Source: DATGFB01 sp032160545 | Lineage (GTDB): Bacteria > Actinomycetota > Actinomycetes > Mycobacteriales > Jatrophihabitantaceae | NCBI GenBank assembly: GCA_032160545.1 | Contig: JAVHVN010000055.1 | Location: forward strand, 1-12,545 | Direction: 5' to 3' | DNA length: 12,545 bases | Shown here: in pieces, positions 1 to 6,589 of the stretch | Numbering within the stretch: position 1 is the first letter of the stretch | Layout of the letters: each line of letters opens with the position of its first letter | Position numbers and translations under genes: made by a program | The notes under the pieces: model-generated | Told to the model about the DNA's origin: nothing | Database searches by the model: none | The model's input: the letters and a program-made list of their open reading frames with translations, nothing else

Positions 1-2
1 TG

Positions 3-602
3 CCCTCCGTCGTGGAGATCACGACCTCGGCCGGCCTGGGTTCGGGTGTGGTGTTCGACAACACCGGCGACATCGTGACGAACGACCACGTCGTCGGGAC
101 CTCGACCTCGTTCAGCGTTCTAGTCAACGGCTCGAAGACTCCGCTGACTGCGGCCCTCGTCGGTACTTACCCGGCGTCGGACCTCGCGGTGATCAAGGTG
201 AACGCGACGACGCCGCTGACCCCGGCCACCTTCGGCGCTTCCGCCGCATCACGGGTCGGCGACGTGGTGCTCGCCATGGGCAACCCGCTCGGTCTCCAGG
301 GCAGCGTCACCCAAGGAATCATCTCCGCGGTCGGGCGGACGGTGGAGGAACCGACGGGCTCCGGCTCGCCGGGAGCAACGCTGTCGGGAGTGATCCAGAC
401 TTCCGCCGCGATCAATCCCGGCAACAGCGGCGGCGCCCTCGTCAACCTCGCCGGCGACGTGGTGGGCATCCCCACGCTGACGGCGACCGACCCGCAGCTC
501 GGTGGCAGCGCGCCTGGTATCGGGTTCGCCATCCCGGTGAGCACGGTGACGTCGGTGGCTCGGCAGCTCATCGCCTCCGGGCACGTCACCATCACGCCGT
601 AA
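3..602 (+). CDS. HtrA/DegP-type trypsin-like serine protease, 5'-truncated by window edge, no PDZ domain
   Basis: This is a chymotrypsin-fold S1C protease of the HtrA family, which normally works outside the membrane or in the envelope on misfolded or regulatory substrates. The frame is open to the left edge, so the N-terminus (probably a membrane anchor) is missing. The catalytic triad is visible: His in TNDHVVG (codon 87-89), Asp in ASDLAVIKV (codon 180-182) and Ser in INPGNSGGAL (codon 426-428). The flanking GSGVVFD, AMGNPLG and GIGFAIPVS segments are also typical of the family. The protein stops (TAA 600-602) about 12 residues after the last protease strand and helix, where HtrA proteins usually continue into a PDZ domain. 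No PDZ-like sequence was seen in the following 200 nt in this or a shifted frame. It lies 468 nt upstream of the pilus operon in the same direction, with no evidence of a functional link. The family call is firm; the substrate is unknown. Confidence 0.93.
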   Translation, partial: PSVVEITTSAGLGSGVVFDNTGDIVTNDHVVGTSTSFSVLVNGSKTPLTAALVGTYPASDLAVIKVNATTPLTPATFGASAASRVGDVVLAMGNPLGLQGSVTQGIISAVGRTVEEPTGSGSPGATLSGVIQTSAAINPGNSGGALVNLAGDVVGIPTLTATDPQLGGSAPGIGFAIPVSTVTSVARQLIASGHVTITP

Positions 603-1070
603 CGATCGTTCGGCGACGGAGGGCCCCGCTCGAGAGTTGTGTTCATCGTGACGCTCGAGGAGAGGGTCCTTCGTACTGAAATCGGACTCGAACATCCGAC
701 ATCCGACGCGTTGCCGGACATAGCATCCTGCTATCGCGCGTCGCGAAATGCGCGACTCGAATGCATCCTGGATTATTCGCCGAGCGCGCCGATCGGGGGG
801 TCGGTGCTCGCGTGATTGCCGGGGGGCGAATCAATGAAGCGACGCCGTCTTGCGATGCGCACCTTGCCCGCGTCGCACCCTTAGCACTCAGGGCGTAGAA
901 CTCCGAAGTACGCCGTCCCCCCTCTTGGCATTCAGTGATCTGCCACGACCGGCGTGGAGTGGCCGCGGGCCCGAATGTCGCGCCGCAGAAGCTGAACACC
1001 AACAAATATTTTTCCGGCCGCACCGGCGTCGGCGATACCGCCGCGCATCAATCAAGGGGGAATCCACCGC
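603..1070 (+). other. 468-nt non-coding gap: probable pilin promoter and structured leader
   Basis: No reading frame here shows the codon bias or ribosome binding site of a gene. The gap contains a tandem CATCCGA repeat (693-706), a series of hairpins between 720 and 831 (listed separately), a 5-bp hairpin CCACG/CGTGG (943-957) and an AT-rich patch AAATATTTTT (1004-1013) that stands out against the GC-rich background. It ends in a strong Shine-Dalgarno sequence, AAGGGGGA (1054-1061), before the pilin ATG. I could not identify a convincing -35/-10 pair. The promoter of the pilus operon is inferred to be here because the next gene upstream ends at 602. Confidence 0.6.
720..831 (+). promoter_or_regulatory. 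Cluster of hairpins in the pilin upstream region (candidate structured RNA leader)
   Basis: Three consecutive stems can be read directly. ATAGCA/TGCTAT (720-725/729-734) has a 3-nt loop. GTCGCG/CGCGAC (740-745/751-756) has a 5-nt loop. ATTCGCC (775-781) pairs with GGCGAAT (825-831) around an inner hairpin GAGC/GCTC (782-785/806-809) plus CCGA/TCGG (789-792/801-804). GATT (814-817) can instead pair with AATC (829-832), which competes with the outer stem. This alternative pairing is the kind of layout seen in riboswitch-like leaders, but it matches no RNA family I recognise. Transcription through this stretch is not shown. Confidence 0.4.
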
Positions 1071-1388
1071 ATGTTGAATCAGATCCGTAGGGCCCGCCAG
1101 AACGAATCGGGTTTCACGCTCATCGAGCTCCTCATCGTCATCGTCATCCTCGGCGTTCTCGCCGGCATCGTCGTGTTCGCGGTCTCCGCTTTCAACAACG
1201 ACGGCACCGCCGCGGCATGCAAGTCGGACAAGAAGAACGTCGAGATCGCCGCCGAGGCCTTCTATGCGAAGTCCTCGCCGCATGCGTACCCGGCGACCGT
1301 AGGGGCCCTTGTTCCCTTGTACCTCAAGGAGCCGCCGTCGGAGACCCTCACGATCAGCGCGGCCGACGGCAGCGTCACCGGCTGCTGA
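1071..1388 (+). CDS. pilA: Type IV pilin (major-pilin candidate, prepilin-type N-terminus)
   Basis: This 105-aa prepilin is the likely main subunit of the pilus fibre. The class III leader is 14 residues and ends ...NESG|FTLIEL. Prepilin peptidase should cut after Gly14, making Phe15 the N-methylated residue +1 and Glu19 the conserved Glu5. Residues 15-38 form the hydrophobic helix used first as a membrane anchor and later as the fibre core. The mature chain is only about 91 residues, small for a pilin. Its two cysteines, Cys50 and the C-terminal Cys105, could form the usual D-region disulfide. The ATG follows a strong ribosome binding site (AAGGGGGA, 10 nt spacing after the G run), which suits high expression. 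It is first in the pilus operon and is followed by a strong hairpin, as expected for a subunit needed in excess. The pilin call is firm; being the major subunit is inferred from position, size and RBS. Confidence 0.92.
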   Translation: MLNQIRRARQNESGFTLIELLIVIVILGVLAGIVVFAVSAFNNDGTAAACKSDKKNVEIAAEAFYAKSSPHAYPATVGALVPLYLKEPPSETLTISAADGSVTGC

Positions 1389-1403
1389 CCGAACCGGCGG
1401 GAT

Positions 1404-1433
1404 CGGGGAGGCCGGAATGCGCCGGCCTCCCCG
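1404..1433 (+). terminator. 12-bp GC-rich hairpin between pilin and pilT (attenuator or mRNA stabiliser, no U tract)
   Basis: CGGGGAGGCCGG (1404-1415) pairs perfectly with CCGGCCTCCCCG (1422-1433) around the 6-nt loop AATGCG. The 3' arm is partly duplicated: CCGGCCTCCC occurs at 1422-1431 and again at 1431-1440, so an alternative pairing with a longer loop exists. No U-run follows, so full intrinsic termination is doubtful. A partial terminator or a 3'-end stabiliser for the short pilin mRNA would explain high pilin relative to the assembly proteins. It lies 15 nt after the pilin stop. Confidence 0.65.
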
Positions 1434-1476
1434 GCCTCCCTGGCGTACCTGATGCATCTAGGACCGTGAGGACGAC

Positions 1477-2568
1477 ATGCTGCAGCACCCCATCGGCGCT
1501 CGGGCCGACCAGTTGCTCGCCCAGCTCTGGGACGCCCGCGGGACTGATCTGCTGCTCACCGTGGGAATGCCACCTCAGGTGCGTGTCCACGGCGAATTGG
1601 TCCCGGTCAGCGCTCCGGCGCTGACGGCGCAGGACACCGACGCCCTGCTCGGCGAATTGCTGAGTGATGACCAGGCCGCCGCATGGAACGAGCGGAATGA
1701 GTACGACTTCTCGTTCGGCTGGCGCGAGCGGGCCCGCGTCCGGGGCAGCGCGTTCTCACAGCGCGGCTTCACCGCCGTTGCGTTGCGGATGATCCCGCGG
1801 GAGATCCCGTCGATGGAGGCGATCGGGTTGCCCTCGGTCGTCGCCCATTTCGCGAGGCAGCATCAGGGCTTGGTGCTGGTGACCGGGCCGACCGGCTCGG
1901 GTAAGTCGACCACGCTCGCGTCGATCATCGACATGATCAATGCGGAGCGGTCCTGCCACATCATCACCGTCGAGGACCCGATCGAGTACGTGCACGACCA
2001 CAAGCGTTCGGCGGTGAATCAGCGAGAAGTGGGTACCGACACGGCAAGCTTCCCGGACGCACTGCGCTCGGTACTGCGCGAGGACCCGGATGTCCTTCTG
2101 GTCGGCGAGATGCGCGACCTCGATTCGATCCGGTTCGCCCTGACCGTCGCCGAGACCGGGCACCTCGTCTTCGCGACGCTGCACACCAACGACACGGCGC
2201 AGTCATTGGCACGCATGATCGACGTGTTCGCGGCCGACCAGCAGGCCCAGATCCGAGTTCAGCTCGCCGCGGCGCTGAGTTGCATCGTCTACCAGCGGCT
2301 CATTCCCCGCGTCGGTGGTGGCATGGTCGCGGCGTACGAGGTGCTCGTCGCGAACGCGGCCGTGCGCAACCTGATCAAGGAATCCAAGACCCATCAATTG
2401 CGCAACTGTCTCGTCACCGGAACGCAGGACGGGATGATCACGTTCGAGGCATCACTGTCGGCCCTGGTCCAGAGCGGCACCATCAGCTACGAGGACGCCG
2501 TTGCGCGCAGCCTGTTCCCGCGTGACATCGAGCCGCGCCCGCGGCTGCGAGCCGGGGCCCTCGCATGA
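1477..2568 (+). CDS. pilT: PilT-type pilus retraction ATPase
   Basis: This 363-aa secretion-superfamily hexameric ATPase is predicted to power pilus disassembly at the cytoplasmic face of the PilC platform. The N-terminal PAS-like part has the PilT-typical TDLLLTVGMPPQVRVHGEL (residues 23-41). The ATPase domain shows Walker A GPTGSGKST (137-145), an Asp-box region around VEDPIEY (165-171), Walker B with DPDVLLVGEMRD (203-214) and the His box ATLHTND (233-239). Near the C-terminus, AVRNLIKE (295-302) is a close variant of the AIRNLIRE motif that marks retraction ATPases. The length is normal for PilT. It has no tetracysteine zinc motif, unlike PilB. The ATG has GTGAGGA 4 nt upstream. Its stop overlaps the next start (ATGA, 2565-2568), so it is translationally coupled to pilB. 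Confidence 0.95.
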   Translation: MLQHPIGARADQLLAQLWDARGTDLLLTVGMPPQVRVHGELVPVSAPALTAQDTDALLGELLSDDQAAAWNERNEYDFSFGWRERARVRGSAFSQRGFTAVALRMIPREIPSMEAIGLPSVVAHFARQHQGLVLVTGPTGSGKSTTLASIIDMINAERSCHIITVEDPIEYVHDHKRSAVNQREVGTDTASFPDALRSVLREDPDVLLVGEMRDLDSIRFALTVAETGHLVFATLHTNDTAQSLARMIDVFAADQQAQIRVQLAAALSCIVYQRLIPRVGGGMVAAYEVLVANAAVRNLIKESKTHQLRNCLVTGTQDGMITFEASLSALVQSGTISYEDAVARSLFPRDIEPRPRLRAGALA

Positions 2569-4331
2569 AGTTCGGGCGGGGCGACCAGCGCGCCGCGGTC
2601 AAGAACCAGGATCCTGCTCTCGAGACGCACGACCCGGCCGTGCGGAGCGAGGCGATCCAGCTCTCGGAGCGGATTGCCGCGGCCGATGCGGTGCCGGTCG
2701 ACGTCCTCAGTTCGGCGCTCGAGGAGGCTACGAGCAGCGGTCAGCGGCTGGGGACCCTCCTCGTCGAACGCGGTGCGCTGGCGCAGAGCGATCTCGTGCG
2801 CATGCTCGCCGACGTGTACGGCGCGCCGGTGGTCGATTTCCGCACCGTCACACCGGCACCCGAGGCGCTGGCGCTGGTCACCGAGATGACCGCGCGCACG
2901 CTGTGCGCTGTCCCCCTTGCTCTCGATGGGGACGCAGTGCAGGTCGCAGTTGCAGACCCGTCGCCGGCCGCAGTCGAGCGGCTCCAGGCAGTGATCGCAC
3001 GCCCGGTAGTCATTGCGATCGCGTCTGCGCAGGACGTGATGATCGCGATCGGCTCCAGCTACCGCGCACTCACCAATGTGACCACGCACGTGCAGGCGTT
3101 CGAGGTGCGCGACAACCTCCGGCGCGAAGCGTCCCGCCTCGACACCGTGGCGGCAAATGACGAAGCGCCGGTGGTCCAGGTCGTGCAGATGATCATCACG
3201 CAGGGGCTGCGTGACCGCGCCTCGGACATCCATATCGAGCCGACCGATGACCGAGTCCGCATCCGCTACCGCATCGACGGTGCGCTGCACGAGGTGTTGT
3301 CCCTGCCGTCGTCCATCGGCCCGGCAGTCGTCAGCCGGGTGAAGATCCTCGCGGCGCTGAACATCGTCGAGCGACGGCGCCCGCAGGACGGGCAGATCAG
3401 CATGCGGGTGGAGGACCGGGACGTCGACATCCGGGTGTCCACCACCGCGGTCGTCGGCGGCGAGAAGGTGGTCATGCGGCTGCTCGACAAGAGCCGGCCG
3501 CTGTACGAGCTGCCCCAACTCGGTATGCCGGCCGACATAACCCAACGTTGGGAGGCGCTGCTGCGCTCGCCGTACGGCATGGTGATCTGCGCAGGGCCGA
3601 CCGGTAGCGGCAAGACGACGACCCTCTACGCGTCCCTCGGGGAGCTCAACAACCCGGAACGCAACATCATGACGATCGAGGATCCGGTCGAGTACACCTT
3701 CCCGACGATCAACCAGATCCAGATCAACGAGGCGGCCGGGGTGACGTTCGCCAACGGGCTGCGATCGATCCTGCGGCAGGATCCCGACATCATCCTGGTC
3801 GGCGAGGTGCGCGACGTCGACACGGCACGCATCGCTGTGCAGTCCGCCCTCACCGGTCACTTCGTGTTGTCCTCGCTGCACGCCACCGACTCGATCGCAG
3901 CGTTGCACCGCTTGCTGGACATGGGGATCGAGGCATTCCTCGTCGCTTCCTCGGTCGCCGCGGTGGTGGCACAGCGGCTCGTTCGGCGGACCTGCACCTA
4001 CTGCAAGGAGCCCTACGTCCCGACGGCCGAGGAGATGGCCTTCCTCAAAGCCTTCGACGGCGTCGCTCCGGAGTCCGGATTCACGCACGGCGCGGGCTGC
4101 AACTTCTGCGCGCAGACCGGCTACCTGGAGCGGATCGGTGTGTACGAGCTGCTGCCGATCACCGACGAGGTCCGCGAGCTCATCCTTGACCGCGGCTCGC
4201 ACGACGACCTGCGAAAGCTCGCGCGGGCCCAAGGCATGCGCACGCTGCAGGAGGAATCGCTGCGGCTTGTCGCCTCTGGGACGACGACGCTGACCGAGGT
4301 CATGCGGTCCATCTACGTGACGGGGGTCTGA
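2565..4331 (+). CDS. pilB: PilB/GspE-type pilus assembly (extension) ATPase
   Basis: This 588-aa ATPase is predicted to drive pilin polymerisation together with PilC. The N-terminal T2SSE_N/MshEN-like region contains one RLGTLLVERG...L motif (61-81) followed by GAPVVDF (86-92). The ATPase core includes ASDIHIEP (219-226), RYRIDG (234-239), Walker A GPTGSGKT (344-351), IEDPVEY (371-377), Walker B DPDIILVGEVRD (406-417) and His box SSLHATD (436-442). A zinc-binding tetracysteine typical of GspE/PilB is present: CTYC (477-480) and CNFC (512-515). This separates it clearly from the upstream PilT. The start overlaps the pilT stop by 4 nt. The only upstream G-rich stretch is weak (GGGG before the ATG), consistent with coupled translation. 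The N-terminal region is shorter than a full two-motif MshEN domain. Confidence 0.96.
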   Translation: MKFGRGDQRAAVKNQDPALETHDPAVRSEAIQLSERIAAADAVPVDVLSSALEEATSSGQRLGTLLVERGALAQSDLVRMLADVYGAPVVDFRTVTPAPEALALVTEMTARTLCAVPLALDGDAVQVAVADPSPAAVERLQAVIARPVVIAIASAQDVMIAIGSSYRALTNVTTHVQAFEVRDNLRREASRLDTVAANDEAPVVQVVQMIITQGLRDRASDIHIEPTDDRVRIRYRIDGALHEVLSLPSSIGPAVVSRVKILAALNIVERRRPQDGQISMRVEDRDVDIRVSTTAVVGGEKVVMRLLDKSRPLYELPQLGMPADITQRWEALLRSPYGMVICAGPTGSGKTTTLYASLGELNNPERNIMTIEDPVEYTFPTINQIQINEAAGVTFANGLRSILRQDPDIILVGEVRDVDTARIAVQSALTGHFVLSSLHATDSIAALHRLLDMGIEAFLVASSVAAVVAQRLVRRTCTYCKEPYVPTAEEMAFLKAFDGVAPESGFTHGAGCNFCAQTGYLERIGVYELLPITDEVRELILDRGSHDDLRKLARAQGMRTLQEESLRLVASGTTTLTEVMRSIYVTGV

Positions 4332-4332
4332 G

Positions 4333-5538
4333 ATGCCGAGATACGCCTACATCGCCGTCGCCGCGGACGGGCACGCCGCCAAAGGAGTGGAGAAGGCCGA
4401 CAGCCGCCAGGCGGTCGAGCTCGCCCTGTACGAGCGCGAACTGCGCAATATCCGGATCACCGAGAAGAAGAGCTTCCTCCAAGCGGAGATCTCCGGGCCC
4501 CGGGTCAAGCGCGAAGACCTCATGCATCTGTCGCGCCAGCTCGGTGCCTTCGTCCGTGCGGGGCTACCGGTGCTGGATGCGGTGCACACCATCGGTGAGG
4601 AGAGCGAGAACTCCTCGGTTCGGCGCACCATGCAGGACATCGAAAACGGCCTGCGCGGCGGTGACCGCTTCAGCGACTGCCTCGACCGCCATCCGAAGGT
4701 GTTCCCGGAGTTCTATCGGGGCATCGTGCGCTCGGCCGAACTGACCGGTGAGCTCGACACCGTGCTCAACCGGCTGGCGATCTACATCGAGCGTGACCTC
4801 GAGGCTCGTCGCAAGATCAAGGCCGCCACGATGTACCCCGCAGTGATCGTCGTCATGTCGATCGTGACGGTCGTGGTGCTGGCGTCGTTCGTGCTGCCCA
4901 AGTTCAAGATCTTCTTCAACAGCCTGCACGCGAAGCTTCCCCTGCCGACGCGCATGCTGCTGACGGTCACCGATTTCCTGACCACCTGGTGGTGGGCGAT
5001 CGCCTTGGGCGCCCTCGCCGTCGTACTGCTCGCCGTCGCCGCGCTTCGCACCGACCGCGGGCGGTACGGCAAGGACCGGTTGCTGCTGTCGATCCCGGTC
5101 ATGGGCTCGACGATCCAGTACGCGCTCGTCGAGCGGTTCTGCCGGATCCTCGCCTCGATGGTCAGCGCCGGCGTCTCGCTGCCCGAGGCACTGCGGGTTG
5201 CGACCGACTCGCTGCACAACCGCGTCTACATGCGATCGCTGTCCGGCGTGAACGAGGCGATGCTCGAGGGTCACGGCATCGCCGGCCCCCTCGCCGCCAC
5301 CGCGCTGTTTCCTGCGACGGCGGTGCAGATGCTGCGCGTCGGTGAGGAGACCGGCACGCTCGACGACCAGCTCGAGGTCACCGCGCAGTACTACGAGACC
5401 GAACTCGACTACAAGATCAAGAAGTTGACGTCCCTGTTCGAGCCGGCCGTGATCGTCGTGATGGGCCTGCTCGTCGGCTTCGTCGCCATCGCTCTCGTCT
5501 CCGCGATGTACGGCGTGTTCCGGCAAGTCAAGGTCTGA
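4333..5538 (+). CDS. pilC: PilC/GspF-type inner-membrane platform protein
   Basis: This 401-aa polytopic protein is the membrane platform on which the pilin fibre is built, turned by PilB and PilT from below. It starts with the family-typical PRYAYIAVAADG. Two T2SSF repeats follow, at about 66-190 and 268-392, each with the conserved cytoplasmic motif: SAELTGELDTVL (134-145) and VGEETGTLDDQL (336-347). Three membrane segments are visible at about 167-188, 219-239 and 370-392. The length is standard. It begins 1 nt after the pilB stop, with a G run (4322-4326) as ribosome binding site. Its stop shares one base with the next start (TGATG, 5536-5540). This is consistent with a single transcript from pilT onward. 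Confidence 0.96.
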   Translation: MPRYAYIAVAADGHAAKGVEKADSRQAVELALYERELRNIRITEKKSFLQAEISGPRVKREDLMHLSRQLGAFVRAGLPVLDAVHTIGEESENSSVRRTMQDIENGLRGGDRFSDCLDRHPKVFPEFYRGIVRSAELTGELDTVLNRLAIYIERDLEARRKIKAATMYPAVIVVMSIVTVVVLASFVLPKFKIFFNSLHAKLPLPTRMLLTVTDFLTTWWWAIALGALAVVLLAVAALRTDRGRYGKDRLLLSIPVMGSTIQYALVERFCRILASMVSAGVSLPEALRVATDSLHNRVYMRSLSGVNEAMLEGHGIAGPLAATALFPATAVQMLRVGEETGTLDDQLEVTAQYYETELDYKIKKLTSLFEPAVIVVMGLLVGFVAIALVSAMYGVFRQVKV

Positions 5539-5969
5539 TGCGACGCCCGCGGTTCACCCGGGACGAGCGGGGGGAGACCCTGCTCGAACTCCTCGTCGCC
5601 ATCACCATCCTGGGTGTCTGTGTGGTGGCTATCGGGGCCGGGATCGTCGCCAGCATCCGGATCGCCCAGATCCATCGCTACCAGGCCATGGCCGACGACG
5701 CGCTGCACAACTATGCGGAGACACTGCAGACGAAGTACCAGCTCTGCGCGGCGGGGACATCGAACTATTACGCCTCGTTGCTGGCCTCCCCGGACTCCAA
5801 CTTCACGAACCCGACCGCGGCAGTGGCGTCCTGGAGCCCCGCCTCGGCGCGGTTCGTCGCGGGCTGCGCTGCGCCCGACAGCGGACTGCAGCAAGTCACG
5901 CTCACCCTGAGCAGCGTCAACGGCTATGTGGCCGAGACTCTCGTCGTCGTGCTGCGGAGCGCGTCGTGA
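5538..5969 (+). CDS. Minor (pseudo)pilin with prepilin signal, Glu at +1
   Basis: This 143-aa minor pilin has the leader MRRPRFTRDERG and a predicted prepilin peptidase cut after Gly12, giving ETLLELLVAITILG. Glu17 is the conserved Glu5. Residue +1 is Glu instead of the usual Phe or Met. The hydrophobic helix spans about 14-36. The outer part (about 105 residues) has exactly two cysteines (in YQLCAAG and VAGCAAP), which may pair; a third, Cys28, is inside the helix. Position and N-terminus resemble PilV/GspI-like minor pilins, which help start pilus assembly. The exact class cannot be fixed by eye. It overlaps pilC by 1 nt and the next gene by 4 nt (GTGA, 5966-5969). AAGG (5530-5533) is the likely ribosome binding site. 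Confidence 0.85.
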   Translation: MRRPRFTRDERGETLLELLVAITILGVCVVAIGAGIVASIRIAQIHRYQAMADDALHNYAETLQTKYQLCAAGTSNYYASLLASPDSNFTNPTAAVASWSPASARFVAGCAAPDSGLQQVTLTLSSVNGYVAETLVVVLRSAS

Positions 5970-6589
5970 GCCGGCTGCGGACCGTCGGCGAATCCGGGTT
6001 CACCCTCGTGGAGCTCGTGATCGCCGTCGTGATCATGGGCGTGATCACGTTGCCACTGGCGAACTTCGTGCTCCAGTACTTCGACAACTACCCGAAGACG
6101 CTGACCGTGGTCAGCGACTCGCACGACATGCAGATGGCCGCCGCCTACTTCAGCGCGGACGTTGCGAACACCGGCGTCCGCGACACCGCGGCGACCAACG
6201 TGCCACAGCGGTCGGTGTGGGTGTCGGGCAGCGCCCTGCCGGCCGCGTACTGCGGCCAGGACGTTGGCGGGTCAGTCGTCCTGCTGCTCAGTTGGGATAC
6301 CGCCACGAACAGCGGTGCCGGACCTCAGCAACGAGACAGCGTGGGGTACGTGGCCCGCTCCGGGACGTTGATCAGGGAGTTCTGCCCGGCATCCGGGCCG
6401 TCGACGCGGACGACCGTCGTCCACAGCTTCGTCTACCCCGACCCGGGAAACTCCTCGCCGGTGACGTGCTCGTCGACCTGCGACGCCGTGACCCCGCCGG
6501 CCACGATCAGCCTCCGAATCGGCATCAAGGGCGACACGGACACCACCGTGTCGTACGTGACGCTGACCGGCCAGCGAAGGCAGACATGA
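5966..6589 (+). CDS. Minor (pseudo)pilin, PilW/GspJ-like, GTG start
   Basis: This 207-aa prepilin has the leader MSRLRTVGESG and a cut before Phe12, giving FTLVELVIAVVIMG with Glu16 as Glu5. The hydrophobic helix is at about 12-36. The outer part of about 170 residues contains four cysteines (AYCGQ, REFCPA, PVTCSS, STCDAV), allowing two disulfides. Size, helix and position after a PilV-like gene fit the PilW/GspJ type of minor pilin, part of the initiation complex. The GTG start is chosen because GGAG (5956-5959) lies 6 nt upstream, the protein then begins with a proper leader, and the start overlaps the preceding stop in the usual operon manner. Its own stop overlaps the next start (ATGA, 6586-6589). 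Confidence 0.87.
   Translation: MSRLRTVGESGFTLVELVIAVVIMGVITLPLANFVLQYFDNYPKTLTVVSDSHDMQMAAAYFSADVANTGVRDTAATNVPQRSVWVSGSALPAAYCGQDVGGSVVLLLSWDTATNSGAGPQQRDSVGYVARSGTLIREFCPASGPSTRTTVVHSFVYPDPGNSSPVTCSSTCDAVTPPATISLRIGIKGDTDTTVSYVTLTGQRRQT

Noticed and set aside
601..610. Palindrome AACGATCGTT at the protease stop
   Set aside because: It is a short self-complementary sequence with no loop and no U tract, compatible with chance.
926..943. Sigma-54-like promoter (TTGGCATTCAGTGATCTGC)
   Set aside because: The GG-to-GC spacing is 13 nt instead of the required 10.
603..1070. c-di-GMP (GEMM) riboswitch upstream of the pilin
   Set aside because: The conserved GEMM core sequence could not be found, although hairpins are present.
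2487..4232. Minus-strand open frame of 581 codons antisense to pilB
   Set aside because: It is a shadow of the high-GC pilB frame; the translation is Arg/His/Asp-rich with no domain.
5926..6585. Upstream extension of the PilX-like frame
   Set aside because: The extension is an Arg-rich shadow of the PilW-like gene. The ATG at 6586 has a good ribosome binding site and gives a proper prepilin-like N-terminus.
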